In this document: positions 16,701-26,529 of the stretch, piece by piece | Layout of the letters: every line of letters starts with the position of its first letter | Position numbering within the stretch: the first letter of the stretch is position 1 | Assembly (NCBI RefSeq): GCF_014844035.1 | Contig: NZ_CP062159.1 | Span: 310,001-374,000 of the forward strand | DNA from: Flavobacterium sp. MDT1-60 | GTDB taxonomy: Bacteria > Bacteroidota > Bacteroidia > Flavobacteriales > Flavobacteriaceae | Reading direction: 5' to 3' | DNA length: 64,000 bases | Position numbers and translations under genes: made by a program | The notes under the pieces: model-generated | The model's input: only the letters and a program-made list of their open reading frames with translations | Told to the model about the DNA's origin: nothing | Databases searched by the model: none

Positions 16701-19700
16701 CTATTGAAAATGTAAATCAATTAACGGCTTCGGTCGTAATTACTAAAGAAGCAGATTGTATGAGTAATGCAGTAATAACTGCTAATGCTGCCGGAGGTAT
16801 GCCTCCTTATTCTTATTCTATTAATGAAGGAGTAACTTTTCAGCTCAATAATGTTTTTAACAATGTAAATGCAGGAACCTATTCAATTGTTGTCAAAGAT
16901 GCCAATAACGATTTAGCAACTTCAAACAATTTAACTGTTTTGCCTTTAAGCTCTCCTATAATTTCTGTATCAAAAACAAATGTAAGCTGTTATCAAGCCA
17001 GCGACGGAAGAATAGACATATATGCACAAGGAGGAAAAGCACCGTATGTGTACTCAATCAACAACAGTAGTTTTGTTCCAACAAATGTTTTTACAAATTT
17101 AATCGCAGGTGTTTATAATGTAACTGTAAAAGATGCAAATGGATGTGTAAATTCCTATTTCATTAATATTGAACAACCTTCTCCAATAACAATAACGGCC
17201 AGCGCAGAAAACTCAACCACTATTAACGATAATAATGGAAAAATAACGGTTGCAGCAACGGGAGGAGTTTCCTCTTATCGTTACGCTTTGACAAATTTTA
17301 ACGGAATAACAATTAGAGCTTTTCAAACTTCAAATATTTTTGACAGCTTACAAGCAGGATTGTATGGTGTTCAAGTAAAGGATGAAAATGGGTGCATTGC
17401 TTCAAAAACTGATATTTCAATTATACATAAAATAAATACACTTTCAGCAACAGCTGCTGTTACGCAAATAACATGTAACAATCCTATTGGAACAATTACT
17501 GTTACAGCTGCTGGCGGCACTATTCCTTATCAATATTCTGAAGATAATGGAATTACCTATTCCTCTTCGAATGTATTCAATTTTACATCAGGATCTTATA
17601 CGCTAAAAGTACGTGATGCCGATAATAACACAACAGTCTTAACTGCTACAATTGCCGCTCAAACAGCTCCTTCATTTTACTATAATACGTATAAGGGAGT
17701 TTGCTCTGCGTCTGATCTGGACGGCGGTGGCGTGACCATTGCAGCATTGGGCGGGCAATCTCCTTATACCTATTCACTAAATGGTGGTCCTTTTGCAGTA
17801 CATGATGATTTATATGAAAACTTAAAGCCAGGAACCTATACGTTTTCAATCAAAGATGCCAATGGATGCACGTCAGACACACAGAATTTTACAATCGAAG
17901 AACCAGATCCAATTATCTCAAAAGTAATTGTCGAAAACCAAACTATTACAGTAAAAGCACTCGGTCAAGGCCGCTCTTATGAATATTCTCTGGATGGCAT
18001 CACTTTTCAGTCTAATAATATTTTTTCTAATTTAAAAAAAGGTATTTACACTGTCTATATCAAAGATTATAAAGGTTGTACAGCAATGCATTCTAACATA
18101 AGCATTTCTGAGCCAACCTCCCTTTTAGCAAATTTTGAAATAATACCTTTAACCTGCGATAGCACGACAGGAAAACTTAATATAATTGCTCTTGGAGGTG
18201 TCGCTCCATATCAATACTCAATAGATAATGGGATTACATATACGTCTTCAAATTTATTTGCTGGTTTAATTCCCGGAAGTTATGCGGTAACCGTTAAAGA
18301 TGCTCAAAATGCTACAGGATCTTCTACTGCAGTTATAAAACCTCTTGATCCTTTAGCCATCACAACAGTTGTTACTAAAGCTATAGATTGCTTAAGCAAT
18401 GCTTCAATAACTGCTACTGCTGTAGGAGGAAATGCACCTTATACCTATTCTATAGGAAATGGATATACTGCATCGGGTATTTTTACTAATCTAACATCTC
18501 AAACCTATACTGTCAGTGTAAAAGATGCTTTTGGGTGTATTGCTGCCACTAGCGTTACAATATCACAACCCGTTCTTTTATCCTTGTCGAACTTGGGTTC
18601 AAATACTACAAATGTTAGCAGTAATGACGGAACAATAACAATTACTGCTTCAGGCGGAACGGCCCCTTATTCCTATTCTCTGAAATATGAAAATGGCTCA
18701 CAAATAGTTGCCCCTCAGACTTCTTCTATTTTTCAAGGTTTATCTATTGGAAAATACACTATAGAAGTAACTGATGCACTCGGATGTAAAGTCACTAAAA
18801 GTGGCATAACAATCACGTCTGAAACGCTTTTTGGCGCTCTTATGACGACACCTCTTACTTGCACAGCTTTAGGAAGCATAACAATAAATGCTGCAGGCGG
18901 TAAATACCCTCATCAATATTCTTTTGATAATGGTATTAATTACGGTTCATCTAATATTGCTTCAAATTTACAAGCAGGAACTTACACCATAAAAGTTAAA
19001 GATGCGAGAGGTGCTATAATTACCCTTTCTGCTACTTTAAATGCTGTAAATCCATTGGTGGCGACAACTGCTGTTACTTCTCCAATACACTGCAATGGAA
19101 GTAATGATGCTGTTATACAGATGACTGTTTCCGGAGGAAAAGCTCCTTTCCTCTATTCATTAAATGGAAGCACTTATCAATCTAGCAATATCTTCTCTAA
19201 TCTGTTTGCTGGTAATTATGCGATAGCTGTAAAAGACAGTAATGAATGTTCTTCTACTATGGTGGTTACTATAACTGAACCTGCTGTATTAGTAGCTACC
19301 ATTGATATTAAAAATAATTCTGTTACAGTAAATGCAACTGGTGGCGCTGGTAATTATGTCTATGCTATTTCAACTAATTTGGCAGCATTTTCTACAGTTA
19401 ATACCTTTACCAATTTAGAAGTTGGCAATTACACTATCATTACACAAGATAAAAATGGATGTTTTGTAACTATTGATTTCGTTATTAATCCGCCAGCTCC
19501 TTTAATAGAAAGTAAAGAGGCTATAACTGTTGATTTTAAACCTGAACAAACTTTAGCAGATCTTATTGTTGAAGGTCAAAACATTAAATGGTATAGCGCT
19601 CCTAATACTTTAGAAGGAAAAACGAGTAAAACTAACGAAAATCCTTTGCCTTTAACAACAGTTTTGGTTGACGGAACAACTTATTATGCCTCTCAAACCA

Positions 19701-20008
19701 TAAACGGAATTGAAAGCAAAGAACGTCTTGCGGTAACTGTAAAATTGAATGGAGCGCTTTCAACACCAGATTTTGTGCTTTCAAATTTCAAATATTATCC
19801 AAACCCAGTATTGCATAATTTAACGATAAGCAATAGTTCTATAATTGATGAGGTTGAAATAGTTTCAGTTACCGGACAATCTATTTTGTCTAAAACAATA
19901 AATAGTGAGTATTCTGAAATTGATTTATCAAATGTCTCTTCAGGGGTTTATTTGTTAAAAGTAAAATCTGAAGGCAAAACGAAAACAGTCAAAATTGTGA
20001 AGAAATAA
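13736..20008 (+). CDS. Giant SprB-repeat adhesin with T9SS sorting domain
   Basis: A 2090-aa secreted protein. The start at 13736 is chosen because a typical signal peptide (MKKTLLCFLFLFTTVFYAQ) begins there; the longer frame to 13694 adds 14 unlikely residues over the promoter. I count 24 copies of the SprB repeat (GG.xPYxYSxNGG...FxxSNxFTNLxxGxYxxxVKDxxGC), about 75 residues each, from about residue 130 to 1930. The last 75 residues (YYPNPVLHNLTI ... VYLLKVKSEGKTKTVKIVKK) form a type A C-terminal domain for type IX secretion. SprB-like proteins are mobile surface adhesins of gliding flavobacteria. SprB itself is much longer, so this is a smaller relative. It ends before a strong terminator. 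Confidence 0.9.
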   Translation: MKKTLLCFLFLFTTVFYAQDIVHCSGDNNFDLSKQKYLLIGNLDPDQTVVSYHLSLADATNNTNAIANPSNYNTAAISTTIYARINNNGTITTNSFNVKVVPALNIAATHTAILCSGDKASLTVSVSAGNGQYYYSLNGGSFTSSNTFTNLSAGVYSIQVLDTSTSCPTTASYTITAPTTLNATSMVSGQMATITAIGGTAPYQYSLEGVNFQSSAFFPNLTPGNYVFMVKDSKGCITTVPANILPVLTATAFITKEIDCSANSNAVITATAAGGQSPYTYSLNGSPFQVNNNFNNLIPGTYSIIARDAVNSISNPFAITINPLVALSATAVVTNPTNCSTGTITAIATGGKAPYIYSFDGGMTFISSNVFGTPNPGTYVIIVKDSKGCLSSSVTTTIQPATPLFITASNTSVSCNGGSDASLTINASGGKAPYQYTINNGIYTSSNIFTTLNAGTYTLKVRDAAGCVSTIDHVINQPTALTVLLETSGQNITLTSSGGTPPYQYSFDGGSYQSSNVFTVLTSGNYLTEARDSNGCTRTFSASVVVPDPLISSAILVKESDCISGASIAVNATGGQPPYAYSINGGVSYQLNNTFTNIPAGTYTVIVKDLANTVSNSNTIVVNSLSPITATAVVTPSDCINNSITVQATGGQAPYIYSIDGGVTYGPANVFTNVLTGTYNIVVKDSNSCVSPILSKIVQSPSPLVITASDTSISCYGSTASIIINPVGGQAPYEYSINNSPYTSGNVFANLKAGNYTIKVIDATGCTSTLPYTITEPSAVNADMVIDGNTISILGAQGGTGSYFYSIDNGNFQTNNIFTNVNVGLHHLRVKDSNNCEPGSFWAEIAIPISAALAITKPIECTSNAEITVTATGGFTPYVYSINGGTTFQASNIFTNLVAGTYTITVKDNDDKLYTKSITVSPLMPIYADFLIDKQTLTINGLAGTAPYEYSVDDSPFQTNNVFTNLSPGIHQVYIKDSKGCQSFVFKVTIENVNQLTASVVITKEADCMSNAVITANAAGGMPPYSYSINEGVTFQLNNVFNNVNAGTYSIVVKDANNDLATSNNLTVLPLSSPIISVSKTNVSCYQASDGRIDIYAQGGKAPYVYSINNSSFVPTNVFTNLIAGVYNVTVKDANGCVNSYFINIEQPSPITITASAENSTTINDNNGKITVAATGGVSSYRYALTNFNGITIRAFQTSNIFDSLQAGLYGVQVKDENGCIASKTDISIIHKINTLSATAAVTQITCNNPIGTITVTAAGGTIPYQYSEDNGITYSSSNVFNFTSGSYTLKVRDADNNTTVLTATIAAQTAPSFYYNTYKGVCSASDLDGGGVTIAALGGQSPYTYSLNGGPFAVHDDLYENLKPGTYTFSIKDANGCTSDTQNFTIEEPDPIISKVIVENQTITVKALGQGRSYEYSLDGITFQSNNIFSNLKKGIYTVYIKDYKGCTAMHSNISISEPTSLLANFEIIPLTCDSTTGKLNIIALGGVAPYQYSIDNGITYTSSNLFAGLIPGSYAVTVKDAQNATGSSTAVIKPLDPLAITTVVTKAIDCLSNASITATAVGGNAPYTYSIGNGYTASGIFTNLTSQTYTVSVKDAFGCIAATSVTISQPVLLSLSNLGSNTTNVSSNDGTITITASGGTAPYSYSLKYENGSQIVAPQTSSIFQGLSIGKYTIEVTDALGCKVTKSGITITSETLFGALMTTPLTCTALGSITINAAGGKYPHQYSFDNGINYGSSNIASNLQAGTYTIKVKDARGAIITLSATLNAVNPLVATTAVTSPIHCNGSNDAVIQMTVSGGKAPFLYSLNGSTYQSSNIFSNLFAGNYAIAVKDSNECSSTMVVTITEPAVLVATIDIKNNSVTVNATGGAGNYVYAISTNLAAFSTVNTFTNLEVGNYTIITQDKNGCFVTIDFVINPPAPLIESKEAITVDFKPEQTLADLIVEGQNIKWYSAPNTLEGKTSKTNENPLPLTTVLVDGTTYYASQTINGIESKERLAVTVKLNGALSTPDFVLSNFKYYPNPVLHNLTISNSSIIDEVEIVSVTGQSILSKTINSEYSEIDLSNVSSGVYLLKVKSEGKTKTVKIVKK

Positions 20009-20015
20009 CTTGAAT

Positions 20016-20163
20016 GAAATTCCAATAAAGAAATTCCAAAATCCAAATTTGAGAACTTTCATCTAAATAAAAAATCCCAAATTCCTTAATTGGAATTTGG
20101 GATTTTTTTTATTCTAAAATTCTTCCAAAGAATTGGAATTTGGAATTTCTTTATTGGAATTTC
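20016..20163. repeat. Nested palindrome with ATTCCAA heptamers
   Basis: The outer arms, 20016-20040 and 20139-20163, are 25-bp perfect reverse complements and contain ATTCCAA units. The inner hairpin 20071-20106 is listed as a terminator. The element fills the gap between the convergent adhesin and RND genes exactly, ending one base before the RND stop codon. Confidence 0.85.
20071..20110. terminator. Bidirectional terminator between convergent genes
   Basis: A 15-bp perfect stem (20071-20085 with 20092-20106, loop TTAATT), preceded by an A run and followed by a T8 tract (20103-20110). It reads as an intrinsic terminator from both sides, for the adhesin gene and for the efflux operon. Confidence 0.85.
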
Positions 20164-23100
20164 CTAATGGGTATGCTTAGGATTAAAACCGTCTTCGCTT
20201 AATTCAGTATGCTCATAATCGGCAACCATTTCAGCTTCGTAATCGATTTTTTCTCCTTTGCTAACTTTAGCAATTATTTTCTCCATGATATTATAAATAA
20301 CCGGAACCACAATCAGGGTTAGGAATAAAGAAGAAATTAATCCTCCGATAATTACCCAAGCCAATCCGTTTTTCCATTCAGCTCCGGCTCCAGATGCTAA
20401 TGCAATTGGGAACATACCAAATACCATCGCAATGGTCGTCATCAAAATCGGACGTAAACGAGCGTGATTCGCCTGAATTAATGCCGTTCTGATTGATTCA
20501 CCGGCTGCTCTTCTTTGGTTGGTATAATCGACAAGCATGATCGCATTCTTACACACCAGACCAATCAACATGATGATACCTAAAATGGTAAAGATGTTTA
20601 ATGAGTTATTTGTCAAAGCCAATGCCAACATCGCACCAATAAACGAAAGCGGGATCGCAAATAATACCACAAACGGGTGAACGAAACTGTCATACAAACT
20701 CACCATTACAAGATAAACCAAAATAATAGCAGCTAATAACGCGATTCCTAAAGTACCAAAACCTTCTGATTGATTCTCCTGATCACCTCCCCAGATATAG
20801 TTAACACCAGCTGGTTTTTCAAGTTTGTCTAACTTCGCTTGCCATTGCGTAACAATTGTTCCTGAAGGAACCCCAACGTTTTGTCCTTTTACAGTTACCG
20901 ACGCTGATTTATCTCTACGCTCTAACTGGCTAGGTCCTGAACCTTCTGTAATTGTTGCAAATTGAGATAATTTAATTTGTTGACCAGTTGCGTTGATGAA
21001 AATCAAATTACTAACATCCGTAATACTTTTTCTGTCGAATGCATTGTATCTGATATTAATATCATATTCGTATTCTCCAGCTCTGTATTTACCATCTGTA
21101 TTTCCACTAAAAGCAGTTTGCATCGTTAAACCAACTGTTTGTAATGTCAATCCTAAAGCGGCCATTTTATCACGATCTACTTTAACGTTAATCTCAGGGT
21201 TACCGTCTTCAACTGTTAATTTGATCTCTGTTGTTCCTGGAATGGTACGTAATTCTGCTTCAGCTTTTTTAGCAAATGCCATAGCCGCTTCTGTTGAAGG
21301 ACCTGTTACAATTAATCCTAAAGTCGCATCTTCCGCAGTACCTAAAATACCAACCGGAACCGTTTTTACTTTTGCTCCAACTAATACTTTTTCAAGTTTA
21401 CGTTTGATTTTTGCAGCGTAAACATTTGCATCATCTGTACGATCTTTTTGCTCGATCATTTTTACGTCAATCTCTGCTTTATATGCTGTAGCTTGTGATG
21501 CTCCAAAACCTTCAGAAGTTTGTCCTACCGTTGTAATTTGACTGTGAACGTATTCCTGAGCTTTCAAATAAGCTTCAGCTTTTTGAGTCATGAAGTTCGT
21601 TTGTTCTAACGAAGCATCTTTTGGCATTTCGATTTGTACTAAGAACTCTCCACTATCAGAAGATGCGAAAAACTCTCCTCCAATGAAACCTCCGCCCATT
21701 AACCCTATTGTTGATCCGAAGAACAACACCAATACAACTAAAATAGTTTTAACATAATGGTCTAAACACCAGGTTAGCAATTCAGAAACCCAGTTAGTAA
21801 AACGTGTTAAATAATTTTCGAAACCAAGAATAATTCTTCCGAATAAATTCTTTCCTTCAATATGCTCTAATTTACCAAAACGAGATGATAACCAAGGAAT
21901 GATAGTAAATGAAGCTAAAAGTGATAGTAAAGTTGATATAATTACCGTAACACAGAATTGTGTAATAATATTAGAAACTAAACCGGAACTCATTGCAATA
22001 GGCAAGAATACCACCACAATTACTAAAGTAATCGAAGTTACCGTTCCACCAATTTCCGCTGTTCCATCATAGGATGCACGGATTCGGCTTTTACCCATTT
22101 CCATATGCCTGTAGATATTTTCTAATACCACAATCGCATCATCCACAAGGATACCAACCACCAGAGATAATCCTAATAAACTCATTAAGTTTAAAGTATA
22201 TCCCATTAAATAAATACCAATAAATGTTGCAATCAAAGATGCCGGAATCGATACCATTACGATCAGCGAGTTTCTAATACTGTGCAGGAAGAACAACATT
22301 ACAAATGCTACCAGAATTACCGCAATTAATAAATCGTGAACAACAGAATCTGCTGCTTCAAGAGTAAAAATTGTACTGTCTTTTGCTACTTCTAGTTTTA
22401 AATGATTTTTTTCATAATCTTTTTCAAGTGTAGCAATTGTTTTCAATAATTGCTCACTTACCGCAACCGCGTTTGCATCAGATTGTTTAACGATTTGTAA
22501 AACAATCGCACTTTTTTGATCTACACGAGATATTTTCTCAGCTACTTTTTGAGTATCCTGAACATCAGCAATATCACTTAAACGAACCTGAATTCCGTTT
22601 TGAGAAGAAACAACCAGGTTTCTTAATTCTTCAACACTTTTATATTTACCCGCTAAACGAATTAATATTTTTTGATTTCTGGTTTGGATGTTTCCTGTTG
22701 GGAAATCTAAATTCGAACTCAAAATATTTTGCTGAACCTGAGGAATAGATAATCCGTAACCCTGCATTTTTAATGCATCAAGATTTACCTGAATCTCACG
22801 TTCCTCACCACCAATAATGTTAACCTGAGCAACACCTTGCACACGAGACAAAATAGGAGCAATTTTTTTATCAATTAAGTCATAAAACTCTGCTTCATCC
22901 ATTTTTCCGTTGGCACCCAATGTCATAATTGGTAAATCACTCAGCGAGAATTTGGTTAACGAAGGTGTTTCTGCATCATCTGGTAAATCACTAATAATCG
23001 CATTGATTTTTCGCTGCGCATCATTTAATGAGAAATCGACTTTTGCATTTGAAGTTAATGTAATCGAAACGATAGACAAACTTTCGTATGATTTCGAGTC

Positions 23101-23340
23101 AATTTTCTTGACATTCTCTAAGGAGGCGATCGCATCCTCAATTTTCTTGGTTACCGTATTCTCTACCTCACTTGGAGAAGCTCCAGGATAAATCGTAGAA
23201 ATTGTAATAACGTTTTGCTCAAATTTAGGGATCAGCTCATAACCTAACTGGCTGTAACTGAACAATCCACCAAGTGTCAGAATTGTAAACAATACAATTA
23301 CTAACGACGGACGTTTTATGGATATTTCGGCTAATTTCAT
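20164..23340 (-). CDS. RND-family efflux permease (HAE1/AcrB type)
   Basis: A 1058-aa inner-membrane proton-drug antiporter with the duplicated RND layout: N-terminal helix (MKLAEISIKRPSLVIVLF), a large periplasmic loop, a cluster of six helices including LSLVVGILVDDAIVVLENI with the Asp pair of the proton relay, a second periplasmic loop, and a final helix cluster (LIGLVCKNAIMLVDYTNQRR). The length is as usual for the HAE1 family. It is the last gene of the minus-strand unit TetR, TolC-like, adaptor, permease. The substrate is not predictable; drug or hydrophobic compound export is likely. Confidence 0.93.
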   Translation of the reverse strand: MKLAEISIKRPSLVIVLFTILTLGGLFSYSQLGYELIPKFEQNVITISTIYPGASPSEVENTVTKKIEDAIASLENVKKIDSKSYESLSIVSITLTSNAKVDFSLNDAQRKINAIISDLPDDAETPSLTKFSLSDLPIMTLGANGKMDEAEFYDLIDKKIAPILSRVQGVAQVNIIGGEEREIQVNLDALKMQGYGLSIPQVQQNILSSNLDFPTGNIQTRNQKILIRLAGKYKSVEELRNLVVSSQNGIQVRLSDIADVQDTQKVAEKISRVDQKSAIVLQIVKQSDANAVAVSEQLLKTIATLEKDYEKNHLKLEVAKDSTIFTLEAADSVVHDLLIAVILVAFVMLFFLHSIRNSLIVMVSIPASLIATFIGIYLMGYTLNLMSLLGLSLVVGILVDDAIVVLENIYRHMEMGKSRIRASYDGTAEIGGTVTSITLVIVVVFLPIAMSSGLVSNIITQFCVTVIISTLLSLLASFTIIPWLSSRFGKLEHIEGKNLFGRIILGFENYLTRFTNWVSELLTWCLDHYVKTILVVLVLFFGSTIGLMGGGFIGGEFFASSDSGEFLVQIEMPKDASLEQTNFMTQKAEAYLKAQEYVHSQITTVGQTSEGFGASQATAYKAEIDVKMIEQKDRTDDANVYAAKIKRKLEKVLVGAKVKTVPVGILGTAEDATLGLIVTGPSTEAAMAFAKKAEAELRTIPGTTEIKLTVEDGNPEINVKVDRDKMAALGLTLQTVGLTMQTAFSGNTDGKYRAGEYEYDINIRYNAFDRKSITDVSNLIFINATGQQIKLSQFATITEGSGPSQLERRDKSASVTVKGQNVGVPSGTIVTQWQAKLDKLEKPAGVNYIWGGDQENQSEGFGTLGIALLAAIILVYLVMVSLYDSFVHPFVVLFAIPLSFIGAMLALALTNNSLNIFTILGIIMLIGLVCKNAIMLVDYTNQRRAAGESIRTALIQANHARLRPILMTTIAMVFGMFPIALASGAGAEWKNGLAWVIIGGLISSLFLTLIVVPVIYNIMEKIIAKVSKGEKIDYEAEMVADYEHTELSEDGFNPKHTH

Positions 23341-23348
23341 ATTTTTTA

Positions 23349-23470
23349 ATGCTATAGGCTTTAGGCTGTAGGCTTTAAGCTTTAAGGTTTAATTCATTAT
23401 TTTGTTTTAGACTTTAGGCTGTAAGCTATAGGCTTTCTAAAAAGCTTATAGCTTATTGCCTAAAGCTTAA
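23349..23470. repeat. CTTTAGG-type heptameric inverted repeat
   Basis: The gap between adaptor and permease genes carries tandem 7-bp units (CTTTAGG, CTGTAGG, CTTTAAG) on the left, and on the right units of the same kind followed by their complement (CTTATAGCTTATTGCCTAAAGCTTAAAGC). It can fold as an imperfect hairpin. Since the two genes belong to one operon, it could set the ratio of permease to adaptor. Confidence 0.65.
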
Positions 23471-23473
23471 AGC

Positions 23474-24541
23474 TTACTTAATAATTTCTACTCTGTTACC
23501 GTCTTGTAAGTTAATCTGACCAGTAGTAATTACTTTTTCGCCATCAGATAATCCATTGATGATTTCTACCTGATCTCCTAAAATTCTTCCAGCAGTTACT
23601 TTTTTCAATTTTGCAATACCATTTTCAGCTACAAAAATTTCGTTGCTGCTTACACTTCCTACGAATGCATTTCTAGGTACAACCATCAAATGTTGTTTTT
23701 GTTGGTTCGAAGCAAAATTTGCAGTTCCGTACATACCTGCTTTCAGGTCATTATTGGTGTTGTTTGCAATTTCAATTTCAACAGGAAAGTTTAAGCTTTC
23801 ATCTGCTTTTGCAGCAATAAAAGTGATTTTTCCGGAGAAGTTTTTATCAGGATAAACACTAGCAGTTACATTGATAGTATTTCCAACTTTTAAACTTGCA
23901 ACCTGATTTTCGTTTACTGTAACTACTAATTTTAATTTAGAAACGTTTACGATATCAAACAATGCAGTTGCCGGCATTCCTGTCAAGATAGATCCTGGCT
24001 CAATATATTTTTTATTGATAAATCCGTTGATTGGCGCTTTTGCTCTTGTATCTCCAACATTAATGTTTGCCTCAGTTAAGCTAGACTGAGCATTTGTTAA
24101 GGCTAATTTTGCCTGATCTAATTGCTGTTTTGTAACACCGCCTGTTTTAAAAGCATTTTCATATCTCGCATAATCTGATTTTGCATTTGCATATACAGCC
24201 TGTGCTTGTTGTGCATTTACATTAATTACGTCTCCTCTCATTGTCAATAAAGTTTGACCTACTCTTACGTAATCTCCTTCTTTTGCCAAAACACTGATTA
24301 CTTTACCTGATTTCTCAGCAGAGAAAGTAAGTTGTTGAATTGGTTGGAAGTTTCCATTTGCAACGAAGTCTAATGAAACTTCTTCTGTTTTTACCGGAGA
24401 AATTTTTACTGAAACCGCAGCATTTTTTTCTGCAACGATATCGGTTTTAGCTTTATTCTCCTTCTTATTATTATTTAAGACATATCCAATCACCCCTAAG
24501 GCTGCGATTATGATTACGATTGTTATAATAGTTTTCTTCAT
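23474..24541 (-). CDS. RND efflux periplasmic adaptor (membrane fusion protein)
   Basis: The 355-aa HlyD/AcrA-type adaptor has an N-terminal membrane helix (about 4-22), a biotinyl-lipoyl-like half motif around EKSGKVISVLAKEGDYVRVGQ, a helical hairpin (about 105-165), the second lipoyl half (APINGFINKKYIEPGS), and a beta-barrel domain. It links the inner-membrane permease to the outer-membrane channel encoded 9 nt upstream. The C-terminal region (GLSDGEKVITTGQINLQDG) is the usual membrane-proximal domain. Confidence 0.92.
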   Translation of the reverse strand: MKKTIITIVIIIAALGVIGYVLNNNKKENKAKTDIVAEKNAAVSVKISPVKTEEVSLDFVANGNFQPIQQLTFSAEKSGKVISVLAKEGDYVRVGQTLLTMRGDVINVNAQQAQAVYANAKSDYARYENAFKTGGVTKQQLDQAKLALTNAQSSLTEANINVGDTRAKAPINGFINKKYIEPGSILTGMPATALFDIVNVSKLKLVVTVNENQVASLKVGNTINVTASVYPDKNFSGKITFIAAKADESLNFPVEIEIANNTNNDLKAGMYGTANFASNQQKQHLMVVPRNAFVGSVSSNEIFVAENGIAKLKKVTAGRILGDQVEIINGLSDGEKVITTGQINLQDGNRVEIIK

Positions 24542-24550
24542 TGTAATTAG

Positions 24551-25885
24551 TTATTTAATAAGAGTTTTTAGTTCGCCTTTTGATTTGATTAATGTTATTT
24601 CAGCAATTTTGTAATTTAAAACTGCTCTTGTAAAATTATTTTGAGCTTCAAGAGATTCATTTTCAGCATCCAATAAATCGGTTAATGATGCTAATCCCTG
24701 AAGGTAATTGTTTTTTGTATCGCTTAAAATTTCTTTAGCCAAACGCATGTTTTCCTTTTGATTATTAATCGTTATAAGGTTGTTCTCTATTTGAGCCATT
24801 GCGTTTCTGTAATCAAGATCCAATGAAAGTTTGGTATCTTTTATATCTTCCTGAAGCGATCTGATTTCAACATCAGCTTGTCTTACTTTGGCACGAGTTC
24901 CAAAACCTGTAAAGATTGGCACATGTAAATTCAATCCAATTGAAGAGTAATCAGACCAATACACACCATCTTTTGGTTTAGCAAAAAGAGGCATTTCAGG
25001 ACCCTGACCTATATAGTTATAACCTGCAACCAAGTTTAATGTTGGATAATACAATGCTTCAGTAGCTTTCTTATTAAACACTAACAATTCTTCTTGTTTT
25101 TTCAAAAGCAAATATTCCGTTCTGTTTTCTACATTCGGAACTTCAGTTAATGCAGCAGGAACGACTTCAAATTCTTCTTTTGGAATCTCGATTTGAGCTT
25201 CAATAGGCATCCCCATATAAAACTTCAAAGCATTTTCCTGTAAAGTAATCTGATTTTTAATTTGTTGACGTTCCGTATCAATGTTTGACATTTTTACAAT
25301 AATACGATCTAAGTCAATTTTTTTAGCTAGGCCATTGTCAAATTGTCCTTGTACAATATTGCGAACTTTAGTAGTATTAACGTAATTGCTATCTAATAAA
25401 ATTAATCTCTCACGTTGTACATATACTCCGTAATAGTTATTTGCAACTCTTTCAATAACTTGCTCCTCAGTCAACTGATCGTTGATTTGATAAAATTCAC
25501 GAGTAGATTTAGCAGCTCTTAATCCTGTAAAAACAGACTGATCAAACAATGCCTGAGTTAAAGAAATTCCGGCTCCGGAAGTCCATTTTTGACCAAAAGT
25601 AGCCTGAATAGTAGTTCCTGGCTGTCCAAAAGACCCTCCATCAATAACATTCGTTTGTAGAATTGGATTATAAGTTAAACTTGCGTTACCTGAGATTTGT
25701 GGTAAAGCTCTTGAGCGAATTTCCTGAATTTGATACTCACTATTTTCAACCTGTAGTTTAGATTTTTTAGCATCCGCTTTGTTTTGCAACGCGTATGTAA
25801 GTGCCTCTTTTAAGGTTAGGGTTTTGACTTGTGCGTTGGCAGTCAAGCCGATTGAACACAAAAATATAAGAATTATTCGTTTCAT
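24551..25885 (-). CDS. TolC-family outer-membrane efflux protein
   Basis: A 444-aa protein with a signal peptide (about 1-19, ending NAQ) and the two TolC-type repeats: long coiled-coil helices (KDADAKKSKLQVENSEYQI...; LRLAKEILSDTKNNYLQG) and short beta-strand pairs. It forms the outer-membrane channel of the RND pump. It lies 13 nt from the TetR gene stop, in one operon. Confidence 0.92.
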   Translation of the reverse strand: MKRIILIFLCSIGLTANAQVKTLTLKEALTYALQNKADAKKSKLQVENSEYQIQEIRSRALPQISGNASLTYNPILQTNVIDGGSFGQPGTTIQATFGQKWTSGAGISLTQALFDQSVFTGLRAAKSTREFYQINDQLTEEQVIERVANNYYGVYVQRERLILLDSNYVNTTKVRNIVQGQFDNGLAKKIDLDRIIVKMSNIDTERQQIKNQITLQENALKFYMGMPIEAQIEIPKEEFEVVPAALTEVPNVENRTEYLLLKKQEELLVFNKKATEALYYPTLNLVAGYNYIGQGPEMPLFAKPKDGVYWSDYSSIGLNLHVPIFTGFGTRAKVRQADVEIRSLQEDIKDTKLSLDLDYRNAMAQIENNLITINNQKENMRLAKEILSDTKNNYLQGLASLTDLLDAENESLEAQNNFTRAVLNYKIAEITLIKSKGELKTLIK

Positions 25886-25898
25886 ATAGATTGATTGA

Positions 25899-26498
25899 TT
25901 AAGTACTAATTTTTTTAAGTTGTTTTTCTAATTCGATTATTCCTTTTTCGGTTGCCATAGCTCTGGTATGATATTCCAAAGCTTCTAATTCTATTTTTTG
26001 AGCTTCTCTTTCAGAGACAGTAGTTTCATTAATATGAAAAATCAGGGTGTAATAAAATTTCACATAGATATCAATATTCAAATCTGCTCTGTATAAATTT
26101 TCACTTATTCCTTTTAAGATATTATCTTTAAAATAAAGATTGCACTGATCTATTTCATGTGTCATTACATTTTGATAGATTTCCGGATAATGTTTTTTCA
26201 GCTGATAAAGGGGCGAAGTATCACTTGCATTTTTAAACATATCACGAAACATTTCACGAATTTCAAAATTCTCATGAATCGCATTATAATTTTTTGCAAC
26301 AATGGTATCAATAACCTCATGGACTTGTTTATGAACCAGTGAAGTACTTTCTTCAATCAGTACCTCTTTATTACAGAAATATTTGTAAATCGTTTTTTTA
26401 GAAATACACATTTCGCCTGCAATATCATCCATTGTAACACTTTTAAAACCAAGTTTTAAGAATAATTCACTCGCTTTTGATATGATTTTCTCTTTCAT
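25899..26498 (-). CDS. TetR/AcrR-family transcriptional regulator
   Basis: The 199-aa protein has an N-terminal helix-turn-helix (about residues 10-50: GFKSVTMDDIAGEMCISKKTIYKYFCNKEVLI) and a variable helical ligand domain. It is the first gene of the efflux operon and so probably represses it. A 28-bp palindrome (GGAAACT-N14-AGTTTCC, 26530-26557) lies just upstream of its start, and two more copies precede the yceI-like gene, which suggests both are under its control. Confidence 0.9.
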   Translation of the reverse strand: MKEKIISKASELFLKLGFKSVTMDDIAGEMCISKKTIYKYFCNKEVLIEESTSLVHKQVHEVIDTIVAKNYNAIHENFEIREMFRDMFKNASDTSPLYQLKKHYPEIYQNVMTHEIDQCNLYFKDNILKGISENLYRADLNIDIYVKFYYTLIFHINETTVSEREAQKIELEALEYHTRAMATEKGIIELEKQLKKIST

Positions 26499-26529
26499 TT
26501 TAATTCAAATTGCATTACAAATATAATTA

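Noticed and set aside
13736..20008. Regular repeats in the adhesin gene considered as a CRISPR array or satellite.
   Set aside because: The repeats are protein-level (about 75 codons), diverged at the DNA level and in one open frame.
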